Source of the DNA: Chryseobacterium gotjawalense
GTDB taxonomy: Bacteria; Bacteroidota; Bacteroidia; Flavobacteriales; Weeksellaceae
Assembly: GCF_030012525.1 (NCBI RefSeq)
Contig: NZ_CP124855.1
Span: forward strand, 2,418,001-2,482,000
Direction of reading: 5' to 3'
DNA: 64,000 bases
Below the pieces are notes generated by a model, which saw only the letters and a list, made by a program, of their open reading frames with translations, was not told the origin of the DNA and ran no database searches. The translations under genes were made by a program, and so were the position numbers. Shown here piece by piece: positions 36,003 through 44,614 of this stretch (its first letter is position 1; every line of letters starts with the position of its first letter).

Positions 36003-36767
36003 ATGACATACTCTGAGCTTTTAAAGAAATTTACCGCGCATTCGGGGCAATTGATGGCCGCAGTAAAAGATTTGCCTGAAATGCAAGGAGAAGGAAACAA
36101 AAGACATCTTCTAACTTCAATTCACAAACTAAATATTGATATCAATTCAAAATTTGTAGCATTGGATGGTGTTATGAAGGATTTAGAAAAGGTCGCAGTA
36201 TTCTTACGTCTTATTCCAGACAAGAGATTTATTGATGAAAATAATATTAGTGAGTTAGACTACGTAAAATATCATTTGGAGGTTTTTTTTCATAAAGTAG
36301 CAACTGGATCTGACTTACTGAAACTTTTGGTGAATGTGCTTTTTGAGTTAAATATTGAAAACCGCAACTGCAATTTGAATATTTTGAAGAAAAAGTTGCC
36401 GGAAGAACATCATCAAAATTTCATACAGTTGATTGAGGCGTATGATAAAACGTTTGAAACAATTAAATTTCTCAGGAATAAAAACAGCCATGAAGCAAAA
36501 TTTTATGATGACGAATTTGAGAGACTTGCGATGATTGATAATTTGTACAGAAACTCTAAAAAATTCGACATGGAAACGGAATCTCTTAATTTAATTATGC
36601 CAGTAGGATATTTAGAGTTCAAAATCAAAGAATGGCGTAAGGGAAAAGTTGAATGGATAACTGAAGCAATAAATGCTTACGAGAAATACATTGATAAAAT
36701 AATCGAAAACTCAGTTTATATTTATTTTACAAAATATAAATCTTGGGTTGAAGAAAAGACAGGCTAG
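36003..36767 (+). CDS. HEPN-like protein with an Rx4H motif
   Basis: A 254-residue, largely helical protein. It contains R158-N-K-N-S-H163, the Rx4xH/Rx4H pattern of HEPN ribonucleases, within KFLRNKNSHEAKF. Flanking helices are amphipathic and the protein lacks a signal. HEPN domains often act as toxins or RNases in defence operons. It begins 9 nt after mod and ends 2 nt before the GIY-YIG gene, so it is in the same operon. No partner antitoxin of the MNT type is seen nearby. The fold call is based on one motif and context. Confidence 0.5.
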   Translation: MTYSELLKKFTAHSGQLMAAVKDLPEMQGEGNKRHLLTSIHKLNIDINSKFVALDGVMKDLEKVAVFLRLIPDKRFIDENNISELDYVKYHLEVFFHKVATGSDLLKLLVNVLFELNIENRNCNLNILKKKLPEEHHQNFIQLIEAYDKTFETIKFLRNKNSHEAKFYDDEFERLAMIDNLYRNSKKFDMETESLNLIMPVGYLEFKIKEWRKGKVEWITEAINAYEKYIDKIIENSVYIYFTKYKSWVEEKTG

Positions 36768-36769
36768 AA

Positions 36770-37222
36770 ATGAGCGAAAGCATTAAAATTTTTTTTGATA
36801 ATCCAAAATTATTAACGTCAGATAATCTGAATATTTTAGACGGTATTACAGGTTTGTACTTTATTTTCACTCATGGTATTAACATTCAGTATCCTTTCGA
36901 TAAGTCCAAATTGATTTATATCGGAATGAGTGAAAAAAGAACCAATAGTATAAAGAAAAGACTTGTAGGACATTTAGACGGAATAAGCAATGTAGGATTA
37001 AAAAATTATGGAAAAGTAGACACATTATTTTTCACCTATATAAACTTTGATATTTTGAAAGAAATGTGGAACTTGAAAATAGAAGAATTGGAAACCTATT
37101 TCTTACATAGTTTTGTAAAAAATCATGGTGTTTCTCCTATTTGTAACAATAAATTAAACAGTGCCATTTTAAGTGAAAACTTACCAATAAAACTTGAAAT
37201 TGACTGGGGATATTTTAAATGA
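36770..37222 (+). CDS. GIY-YIG-like nuclease domain protein
   Basis: A 150-residue protein whose GIY strand is GLYFIFTHG and YIG strand is KLIYIGMSEKR. Downstream are Arg (KKRLVGHL), an acidic helix residue Glu (KIEELETYFLHSF) and an Asn (PICNNKLNS), the usual order of the family. GIY-YIG nucleases nick or cut DNA. This single-domain form in a defence operon could be an effector. Its coding region runs almost into the next small gene, with that gene's ATG 1 nt past its stop. Confidence 0.6.
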   Translation: MSESIKIFFDNPKLLTSDNLNILDGITGLYFIFTHGINIQYPFDKSKLIYIGMSEKRTNSIKKRLVGHLDGISNVGLKNYGKVDTLFFTYINFDILKEMWNLKIEELETYFLHSFVKNHGVSPICNNKLNSAILSENLPIKLEIDWGYFK

Positions 37223-37223
37223 T

Positions 37224-37418
37224 ATGGAAAATACAATAAAATCCGGTGTAGAAATCCTAGATGAATTTTTTGAAAATTTGGTAGATTTAGAAAATGTTGA
37301 TTCCAAGATCGCTGAATTGTTAAAGGACCTATACCTTGAGGGAACTCTCACGGAATCCCATGTTAAAAATGAATTAGAAAAATTGCGAAACGAAAAAAAT
37401 TCTCCCGATGAAGATTAA
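37224..37418 (+). CDS. Small helical protein, possible middle component
   Basis: A 64-residue product from the ATG at 37224; a TTG at 37194 is in frame but would overlap the upstream gene. The sequence is acidic and helical (VEILDEFFENLVDLENVDSK, LKDLYLEGTLTESHVKNELE) with no recognised family. Its end overlaps the ATPase gene by 11 nt. Small helical proteins encoded next to an SMC-like ATPase occur in ABC three-component defence systems, so a linker role is possible. Confidence 0.5.
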   Translation: MENTIKSGVEILDEFFENLVDLENVDSKIAELLKDLYLEGTLTESHVKNELEKLRNEKNSPDED

Positions 37419-39810
37419 TAATTTACGACTAAAAGGTTTTAGAGGTGTTCGTAGAGAATTAAACATTCTATTGAATGGGAAGTCAATTGTTTTGTATGGT
37501 GATAATGGTACTGGTAAAAGTAGCATTACAGATTCTATAGAATGGTTTTTTTCTAATAAAATTGACCATTTATCTAGTACCGAAATAAATTTAAAAAGTG
37601 CAACTAGGAATTACTTCGCGCCAGAAGAAGAGAGAACAGAAGTTGAAATAAACTTCAATAATAATTCCTTAGACGCTACAAAAGGATTTCTGTCTAATGA
37701 TGCACCGAAATTTTCTAAAATTGATGATGATTTCAAGAAATTTGTAAATGATTCGCAGAAAGAAAATTTCATTTTACGTCATCGAGATTTGGGGAATTTT
37801 ATACTCTCTCCAAAAGGGGACAAATTAAAAGGTTTATTAGATATTATTGGATTTTCTGAGGTAACAAAGAAGAAAGAGTTACTTGGTAAAGTTTACCGCT
37901 CAATTAATACAGAGATTAAAAAAGAAAATTTTGAGAACCAAATCAATACTCAAAAATCAACTCTAATATCAAAACTTTCTGCAAATGTAACATCCGAGGC
38001 GAATCTAGTAGAATCTGTAAATGAGAAGATAAAAAATCTTAAACTAGAAATAAAAGCAACGAGTTTGGCAGATATAGATACTGTTCTGGAAAAACTTAAA
38101 AAACCGCACAACGAAAATATTTTAAGAGAATATGAAATCTTAAATAAGGCTAAAACTGAAATTGAAACAATAAAATCCGAGAAAGATTTTCTCAATACTA
38201 CATACACAAATTATTTTAATGAATTTGATCTAATTTCGAAAGATGTAGATGGAATAATGCAAACCTTTCTTGCAGAATTATTGGATACTGGGAAAACGAT
38301 TTTAAAAAAGTATCATAAAGCTGACTCTTGTCCGCTTTGTTTGCAACCTAAAAGCAATTTAGAATTGCAAGCAGAACTTGAAGTACGATTATTACAGATT
38401 GAAGAAGCATCCAAGAAAAAGGTAAAGTTTGATAACGCAAGAAAATTGCTAGAATCAGTTTCTATTGAAAGATTAGATCGCCTTAATATTGATTACACAA
38501 AATATTTTGAGGATCAAAAGCCAATTATTGATTTAGAAAATTTGAAAGAAAAATTCAAAAAGTTTCAAGAAAATGCAAAGATAAGAGTAGTGTCCAATGA
38601 AAAATTGCTTTCATTGGAAGGCGCCCTATTTCAGGATTCTGACTTTGAGTTTGTGGAAATGCTCGCTTTAAGAATAAAACAGATAGATGCAATATTTAAA
38701 AAGGATAGCAGTACCCAAATTTTCGCAGACATATCTGCTGCAAAAGATGCATTCATTAACATCAAAAAGTTTGAAAAAGCAAGGGAGCAGTTGGAAAACC
38801 AGCGTAAATCTTTAGAATTGATTTATAATCACTTTATAAAAGTACTCAAAGAAGGTTTAGAGAACTTTATTAATTCTTTTTCGGCGAAAATAAATGAGTA
38901 TTATCAATTTATGAATCCCGAAGAACCTTTTCAAAACCTTAGATTAAAAACGATTGGTGACGAAGATAATTTGGATGGTTTAACGATAGAATTTAACTTT
39001 AAAGATAAAATAATTTCGCCCCCTCAAGCACTTTTTAGCGAATCTCATCTAAATTGTTTTGGTATTTCATTTTTTCTTGCATCAATAGATGCATTTGGGA
39101 AAAATTCAAAATTTATTGTTTTTGATGATGTAATTTCAAGTTTTGATTCGACACACCGGAAAAGATTTTCCGAATTGTTATTTGAAAAATCTAAACAATT
39201 TCAGATAATCTTATTAACACACGAATTTGAGTGGTTTAAGAATTTTGTAAAACCACAAGCAAAAGGTAAAGGTTGGTTGATAAAAGAAATTGCATGGAAT
39301 GACGAGGATGGAACTGTTTTAAAACTTTCGAGCAATGGCAATGAAGAAAGGATTAATGAGTTGCTAGCAGAAGGTAATACTGATGTAGTGGGAAATATGA
39401 TGAGAATATTTTGTGAAAATAAATTTAAACAGATTGCGCATAACCTGCAGGCAAAATTTGCTTTTAAGTATGGAGATGATAATGAACACAGAATGCTAGA
39501 CGAACTATTTGCAAGAATTCGGTCTCAAATTAATGGGCAAAGTCCCCAACTTAAGAGATATGCTACGCTTTTTGACAGAATTCAAAATTCTAGTTTACTC
39601 ACGAATTCTGCATCGCACGATAACACTTTAATTTTTAAAATTGCCGACTTAAAAGCAATGTGGGCTGATTTTAAAGAGTTTATAAACTTGTTTTACTGCC
39701 AGGAAGATGATTGCAAAAAGCAGGAAGTTGCGATGAAGTTTTACGACAGTGTAGAGAAAACAATCCGATGTGGTTGTGGGAAAACTAAATATGAATGGAA
39801 GGATAAATGA
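37408..39810 (+). CDS. SMC-like ATPase with zinc hook, RloC/PrrC-like C-terminus
   Basis: An 800-residue protein. Walker A is GDNGTGKSS (residues 31-39), Walker B is FIVFDDVISSF (near 569-579), and a long coiled coil (about 160-560) carries a zinc-hook CPLC (Cys308 and Cys311). A C-terminal domain follows with R666-x-x-x-E670 (MMRIFCENK) and later H737 (NSASHDN), the Arg-Glu-His set of PrrC/RloC anticodon nucleases, although the spacing from Glu to His is longer than in PrrC. RloC-type proteins cut host tRNA after phage infection and are often linked to restriction systems. The final 40 residues hold extra Cys pairs (YCQEDDC, RCGCGK). The role here is inference. Confidence 0.65.
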   Translation: MKINNLRLKGFRGVRRELNILLNGKSIVLYGDNGTGKSSITDSIEWFFSNKIDHLSSTEINLKSATRNYFAPEEERTEVEINFNNNSLDATKGFLSNDAPKFSKIDDDFKKFVNDSQKENFILRHRDLGNFILSPKGDKLKGLLDIIGFSEVTKKKELLGKVYRSINTEIKKENFENQINTQKSTLISKLSANVTSEANLVESVNEKIKNLKLEIKATSLADIDTVLEKLKKPHNENILREYEILNKAKTEIETIKSEKDFLNTTYTNYFNEFDLISKDVDGIMQTFLAELLDTGKTILKKYHKADSCPLCLQPKSNLELQAELEVRLLQIEEASKKKVKFDNARKLLESVSIERLDRLNIDYTKYFEDQKPIIDLENLKEKFKKFQENAKIRVVSNEKLLSLEGALFQDSDFEFVEMLALRIKQIDAIFKKDSSTQIFADISAAKDAFINIKKFEKAREQLENQRKSLELIYNHFIKVLKEGLENFINSFSAKINEYYQFMNPEEPFQNLRLKTIGDEDNLDGLTIEFNFKDKIISPPQALFSESHLNCFGISFFLASIDAFGKNSKFIVFDDVISSFDSTHRKRFSELLFEKSKQFQIILLTHEFEWFKNFVKPQAKGKGWLIKEIAWNDEDGTVLKLSSNGNEERINELLAEGNTDVVGNMMRIFCENKFKQIAHNLQAKFAFKYGDDNEHRMLDELFARIRSQINGQSPQLKRYATLFDRIQNSSLLTNSASHDNTLIFKIADLKAMWADFKEFINLFYCQEDDCKKQEVAMKFYDSVEKTIRCGCGKTKYEWKDK

Positions 39811-39926
39811 TATAGAATTTTACTAATCGTTCTAATAAAAATTTCTACCTGTGTAACGAATATTCGGTCATTTTAGGAATTATATTTATTAATCGGGCGT
39901 AGATCAAGGGAAGGTTCCTTTTTCCA

Positions 39927-40110
39927 ACCTGCGTAATTAAGTCACAGGTTCAAAAAATAGATTGCGTAAAAAGATCCTAGGTACCTGAGTAAAATGATCA
40001 TAGCAGTCCTTCCAAAAAGCTGCGTAAAATAGCACCCACCTGCGATAAATCAATAAGTTGGCAACAAAACCTGCGTAATTAAAATATAGGTTTGCACTTA
40101 ACCTGCGTAA
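39927..40110 (+). repeat. Seven direct repeats, core ACCTGCGTAA
   Basis: Copies begin at 39927, 39960, 39983, 40018, 40038, 40069 and 40101, with spacing of 20-35 nt. The fullest copies share ACCTGCGTAAAATAGCAC (40018 and 40101). Others vary, such as GATTGCGTAA and ACCTGAGTAA. The repeats have no relation to the oriV iterons. They resemble an iteron or partition/operator array. Confidence 0.75.
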
Positions 40111-40235
40111 AATAGCACAATCCCAATTTTCTTTTCTTTTTTAGAAGCAATCTTTTCTAACGTAATACAAATCAACTATTTATCAGTTTTAAAAATTGTT
40201 TTTCAAACCTCTTAAAAATAAGTCGGTTTTGAATA

Positions 40236-40293
40236 GCAAGATGTGTCTTTGTACCCACAACTTTTCAAGTTGGGTTACAAAGACGAATCTTGC
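40236..40293 (+). terminator. Long imperfect hairpin followed by T6
   Basis: Left arm GCAAGATGTGTCTTTGTACC and the rest to about 40263, loop TTC, and right arm to 40293 (ending ATCTTGC) pair at about 24 of 27 positions with a bulge and two mismatches, followed by CTTTTTT. This is far longer than a normal terminator. It could be a terminator, a transfer-related (oriT-like) hairpin or a riboregulator. Confidence 0.6.
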
Positions 40294-40525
40294 CTTTTTT
40301 CAAAAGGGGAAAAAACTTCGGAACTCGTTTTTTATTTGGGGCTAGCAAATTCATGCAGCGGCAGATTTATGTGCAATCATCCAATTTAATCCAGTATAAG
40401 CCAGAAATTTTACGCATCCCATAGTTTATATGCCAGTACATTACTGAATAATGTTCTGAGGCTGAATTATGCTATAATTCTGATAATAAAATTTCAATTT
40501 TGTAACTGTTTTAGCAACAACAATT

Positions 40526-42058
40526 ATGAAAAAGAGTTTTATTATTTTATTATTTATGTTCCACGCTTTCGCTTTCTCTCAAGTTGGAATTAACACCACG
40601 GCACCAAAAGCGACGTTGGATGTATCTATTAATACACAGGACATCTCACAAGCAGACGGAATCATTCCCCCGAGGGTAACCGGTTTTCAGTTAAAGAACA
40701 AGGATCATCTATATAACAGTGAGCAGACAGGAACCATAGTGTATGTTAATGAGCCGTTGTCTTCTGAAGACACCACAATTAAAACAGGTGCTGTCAGAAA
40801 GGTCGGTTATTACTATTTTGATGGGGCGACCTGGAAAGCATTTGAAAATGGAACTCTTGAAGAAGTTGTTGAAAAAGGAAATTACACTCCGAAATACATC
40901 ACATTTATTGGGAGCACCAATTCTCCTTTACGAGATGGTGCGTTGGGTATGAGCGAAGAAACATACTCAATGTATTTCGGAAATATGAATCCAAATCATA
41001 CAGGTTTCTATAACCTTGGTTTCGGTTACGGTGCACTTGAGCAAATTTCAACTTCAATGTATTCTACTGCGGTTGGATCCATGGCTGGACAGAAACTCAC
41101 GACAGGTAATGCAAACAGTTTTTTTGGAGATGAAGCCGGAGCTAATAATACCACCGGTCATAAAAATTCAATATTTGGAATGGCAGCTGCATTTCATGAC
41201 CGCGCTGGCAGTTTTAATTCTATTTTCGGCTACAAAGCAGGGCAATTTCGAAATCTGGGAAAATACAATGTCCTTATTGGAAACAGTGCAGGATCATCAA
41301 GTGGAACAGCGCCTGTTTCAAACCTCGGAAATAATAATGTACTTATTGGAACCGGTGCAGGTTTTGGCGAAGCCAATCTCAACAACAAACTAATTATTCA
41401 TTCAAATAATTCTTTGCAGGCCGCTGATTCAAATTCAGTGACCAATGAAGGCATTTTTAGTGATCCCGGTCAAAGTAGCTTGGCAAACGCACTGATATCA
41501 GGTGATTTTGTTGATAGATGGCTTAAAGTAAATGGACGATTTCAAATAAACCCCACAAGAATTAGCGCTGCTACTACAAACTACACTAAAATGTTAGTTT
41601 ATAATCCTGCCGATGGAGAAGTTGGCTCAAAAGATTTTAGTGCAGTACTCACCACCACCGGAACTCAGCTGGGAAACCCGATTACTGGTCAAATCGAAAT
41701 TGCAGGAGGGGACACAATAGGATATCCTGGCACGTATGGCCTTTATAGTGAAACTGCTGATAGAATCGCAGGTTTTGCCATACAAAACGACGGTGACATT
41801 ATTCCGGGAGTATTTGTGAAAGATAAAGCAACGGGTGAGATTCAAGGGCTTTACGTCACTTATCGAGGTGTTTCACTACCGGGCAAAGTGACGGTGGATT
41901 CTTCTGTTTCAATCACCGAGAATAATCAGCTCGTACCGAAAATATGGGTGGAAAATTATGTCGCCAGTCAAACTAAAATTCCCGCGATACCATCGAAAGG
42001 AACATTCGTTTTACAGTCTGTTGATGGAGTAATACAGTGGATTCCATCAAAGGATTAA
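40526..42058 (+). CDS. Exported surface protein with adhesin-like repeats
   Basis: A 510-residue product with a signal peptide (MKKSFIILLFMFHAFAFSQ) and the typical flavobacterial start VGINTTAPKATLDVS. A middle part has short repeats such as NSFFGDEAGANNTTG, NSIFGYKAGQF and NNVLIGTGAGFG, resembling the YadA-head type of left-handed beta-roll in trimeric adhesins. The end is an unusual region with NQLVPKIWVENYVASQ. It probably sits on the cell surface. It is the first gene of the transfer segment and is followed at 3 nt by a T9SS-substrate gene. It may mediate cell contact during transfer, which is inference. Confidence 0.72.
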   Translation: MKKSFIILLFMFHAFAFSQVGINTTAPKATLDVSINTQDISQADGIIPPRVTGFQLKNKDHLYNSEQTGTIVYVNEPLSSEDTTIKTGAVRKVGYYYFDGATWKAFENGTLEEVVEKGNYTPKYITFIGSTNSPLRDGALGMSEETYSMYFGNMNPNHTGFYNLGFGYGALEQISTSMYSTAVGSMAGQKLTTGNANSFFGDEAGANNTTGHKNSIFGMAAAFHDRAGSFNSIFGYKAGQFRNLGKYNVLIGNSAGSSSGTAPVSNLGNNNVLIGTGAGFGEANLNNKLIIHSNNSLQAADSNSVTNEGIFSDPGQSSLANALISGDFVDRWLKVNGRFQINPTRISAATTNYTKMLVYNPADGEVGSKDFSAVLTTTGTQLGNPITGQIEIAGGDTIGYPGTYGLYSETADRIAGFAIQNDGDIIPGVFVKDKATGEIQGLYVTYRGVSLPGKVTVDSSVSITENNQLVPKIWVENYVASQTKIPAIPSKGTFVLQSVDGVIQWIPSKD

Positions 42059-42061
42059 ATC

Positions 42062-44014
42062 ATGAGGATGATGAAAAAAAATACTGTGTTATTATTTGTG
42101 TTGACTTCTACTTTATCAATCCATGCGCAGGACGTAACTACTCATATCGCAGAGGAGAGTATGTTATCTATTGTCAATGATGCTCTTTTTTATAATCGGG
42201 GTGGACTGCAGACGAAAGGAAATGGTAGGGTAGAAGTTTTTTCTAAGATGCTAATTGAAGCAAAAACCGAAAATGACGTTGTGAGGGCAATTAATGCCAC
42301 TAACGACAACTTTTTCTTGCGGTTAACAGATCCAGCTAATTGGCAAACTTCTAAATACGGTCAATTATTTATTACCGGTTTAGAACAAAACCAAATTAGT
42401 TTGGTAGTTAGTAAAGAGTTTGCGAGTAATAAGCATGGAGATTATCAGCAAATCGGTGTGCCGTTTTTTGATAAGGAATTTGGGACATTACAATCTGAAA
42501 TTAATACTGTTTTCACTAATCAAAGATGGAGCAAAACTGAGATTCTTAAATGGAATAACAGCTTAGTTCAATTTGATGGGTCAATCATCCCGGCTACTCC
42601 GATCAATTCTGCAGAGACTCCAGGGATCACCGTTGAGCTCACGGATAAAACAAAATTTGAAGACAGGGCTTCTTATTACGCACTCGGAACGGGAGGTGGT
42701 CTGATCCCAGAAAATGTAAGCGTTATAAACGGAGTTCCTTACGCAGACAATCTGACTTTACCATTAAGTCCCCAAACAGTTCAGTTTGGCTCTAATGGAA
42801 CCGGAACAAATTTATACAGAGAAAAATATAACACGTATATCACTGATATTTTCGAAATAGATAATCCGTGGCAACAGACTTACGGCAAGTTTATCTATCA
42901 ATTTTCTAATCCCTTTCTCACGAACCTGGATCTTTCTTTAATAGGAATAAATGAGACTCTGCAGGGCACTGTAGTTGGCGACGACAATAATATTGACAAC
43001 ATTTGGGGAATTGCCGTTAATCCAACTAATGTCCATTTCAATACTGCCTCAGGAACAACTTCAAACTACGCGGCTAATCAAATCGTGACCTTCGATATCA
43101 ACAACCGTCCTGTGGGTAATATCAATGCATTGGTGATAAAGCCTCTTGGTACTTTTAAAATAAAATTACGCAATAGTACTCCAGCCATTTTAAATTTTGA
43201 TAATCTTCGAAGATTTTCAAATATTCCCCGACAGGAAAACATGAATTATCATGTAAACGCAAACCGGATAAATGGCACTTCGGTAAAGCAGTTAGGCGTC
43301 TTGTTATTAGATGATAATTACAATCAGATTGGTGAAACTTACTATGCGGTAGCTCCTCATTTTAAAACTGGGAACAATGGAAACCCAAGTGAATACTCAG
43401 TTCAGGCCCAGGCCAGCAATTCAGGTTTAATAAGTTCTTACGAAGAAAATACTCAGATCGGAGGTATAGATGAAAATTTCGCCACGAGATACAGGCTCTA
43501 CATCAATGAAGCGAATGAAGGAGATTTCGAAGGTAAAAAACTTTCTATGGCCGTTTATGGCGGCAAATATTTGAAATTCGAAATCCGTGAAAATGCCCAA
43601 TTAGTTGAAGAAGGAAATCTATCGACAAACAAAAAATTCTTTTATGAGATTGACGGCGGTGAAAAAATAGAAGTTAAACAAGGAGACATTGTTCCCCTCA
43701 CTGCCCAAACTTATGGTTTTTACTACGGCACTCCCAAAACACTTTCGTCTTCTTCATCGATTAAAGCAAATCGAACGGTTGTAACATACAATCCGAGTAT
43801 CAAGAGTTATGTGGTCTTATTCGATCCGGAATGGCAAAGAGCTCAAGTTGCTGTTTTTGATATGAGCGGTCGGCTCATCAAAGAAACTAATAATATTGAG
43901 ACATCAACCCCATTTGTTATTGAACTGAACAATAGTATAAAATCCATGTACACGGTTCAAATCATTTCAAACAAGGGTGAAACTGTAATTTCTAAAATAA
44001 TAGTAAACAGATGA
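42062..44014 (+). CDS. Large T9SS-secreted surface protein
   Basis: A 650-residue product. A signal peptide follows the start (MMKKNTVLLFVLTSTLSIHAQ), and the C-terminal 80 residues form a T9SS type A sorting domain (VVTYNPSIKSYVVLFDPEW, VAVFDMSGRLIKETN, MYTVQIISNKGETVISKIIVNR at the very end in parts). The middle is beta-rich and not recognised. The type IX secretion system exports such proteins across the outer membrane in Bacteroidota. Cotranscription with the upstream adhesin-like gene is expected. Confidence 0.78.
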   Translation: MRMMKKNTVLLFVLTSTLSIHAQDVTTHIAEESMLSIVNDALFYNRGGLQTKGNGRVEVFSKMLIEAKTENDVVRAINATNDNFFLRLTDPANWQTSKYGQLFITGLEQNQISLVVSKEFASNKHGDYQQIGVPFFDKEFGTLQSEINTVFTNQRWSKTEILKWNNSLVQFDGSIIPATPINSAETPGITVELTDKTKFEDRASYYALGTGGGLIPENVSVINGVPYADNLTLPLSPQTVQFGSNGTGTNLYREKYNTYITDIFEIDNPWQQTYGKFIYQFSNPFLTNLDLSLIGINETLQGTVVGDDNNIDNIWGIAVNPTNVHFNTASGTTSNYAANQIVTFDINNRPVGNINALVIKPLGTFKIKLRNSTPAILNFDNLRRFSNIPRQENMNYHVNANRINGTSVKQLGVLLLDDNYNQIGETYYAVAPHFKTGNNGNPSEYSVQAQASNSGLISSYEENTQIGGIDENFATRYRLYINEANEGDFEGKKLSMAVYGGKYLKFEIRENAQLVEEGNLSTNKKFFYEIDGGEKIEVKQGDIVPLTAQTYGFYYGTPKTLSSSSSIKANRTVVTYNPSIKSYVVLFDPEWQRAQVAVFDMSGRLIKETNNIETSTPFVIELNNSIKSMYTVQIISNKGETVISKIIVNR

Positions 44015-44301
44015 TAATTTTTTTGAAAAATAAATTGATGAGATTGTGTCTGGTTGCCTTACTAGTATGCACTGGCATTCTTAATGCGCAATTCACAGAC
44101 AATGTTTATATGGAACAAAAGCAGTCTGTCGGCGGTGACGGCCCGGGCGCACCACCGGATTTCGGCGGTGGGAACCCCACGGTTTCTATTGACCAATTTA
44201 TCCCATTCCTGTTAGCGTTATCTGTGTTTATAATTGTTTATGTCGGTCTTTATAAAAAGTATGGTAGAAAAAGCAGAAACAATAAAATTTCGGATAGATA
44301 A
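44011..44301 (+). CDS. Small membrane protein of the transfer region
   Basis: A 96-residue product with a signal-like N-terminal helix (LCLVALLVCTGILNAQ), a Gly/Pro-rich stretch (GGDGPGAPPDFGGGN) and one C-terminal transmembrane helix (FIPFLLALSVFIIVYVGLY) followed by a basic tail. It overlaps the T9SS gene by 4 nt and the MobC-like gene by 41 nt. It is probably a small membrane component of the surface module. No family recognised. Confidence 0.6.
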   Translation: MIIFLKNKLMRLCLVALLVCTGILNAQFTDNVYMEQKQSVGGDGPGAPPDFGGGNPTVSIDQFIPFLLALSVFIIVYVGLYKKYGRKSRNNKISDR

Positions 44302-44614
44302 GGAGAGGAAACAGGTTTGGATAAAATTCTGTTCAGAAAGGCAGATCACATTAACCAGCTTTATCGTCAACTCTGTAGAAGGAAGACTGTTAGATAATGA
44401 AAGGAGAGAAGTACTGGCGTTCATCGAAAAACAGGATAATCTCTTTGTCAAAATAGAAACAAATATCAATCAGGTGGCAAAACTGGTGAACGGACAAAAG
44501 AATATCTCCGAACCGGAGCTTAAGAACTTTTCGGAAACGCTTCGTGAGCTGATACTTCTCAAGATAAGGCAGAATGAAATATTTGAAAAGATCTATTCTA
44601 TCCTTGCGAAATGA
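44261..44614 (+). CDS. MobC-like relaxosome protein
   Basis: A product of about 117 residues from ATG 44261; the longer frame from 44234 has a weaker start. The N-terminal half has a ribbon-helix-helix pattern (IKFRIDKERKQVWIKFCSER, ITLTSFIVNSVEGRL) found in MobC/relaxosome accessory proteins that bind near oriT. The rest is helical. Its last bases overlap the relaxase ATG by 4 nt, the usual arrangement of mobC and relaxase genes. Confidence 0.72.
   Translation: MVEKAETIKFRIDKERKQVWIKFCSERQITLTSFIVNSVEGRLLDNERREVLAFIEKQDNLFVKIETNINQVAKLVNGQKNISEPELKNFSETLRELILLKIRQNEIFEKIYSILAK

Larger units (their letters stand above)
39811..40525. promoter_or_regulatory. 715-bp non-coding region before the transfer genes
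   Basis: No ORF is supported. The left half has a seven-copy repeat array (39927-40110), the middle a long hairpin (40236-40293), and the right half AT-rich DNA leading to the surface-protein gene at 40526. This is the junction between defence cargo and the transfer module, so an oriT, partition site or regulatory array is plausible. Confidence 0.6.

Noticed and set aside
36003-36767. HEPN toxin with an adjacent MNT antitoxin
   Set aside because: No nucleotidyltransferase partner gene is adjacent; neighbours are mod and a GIY-YIG protein.
39927-40110. CRISPR array
   Set aside because: Repeats are short and diverged with 20-35 nt spacing; no cas genes or leader.
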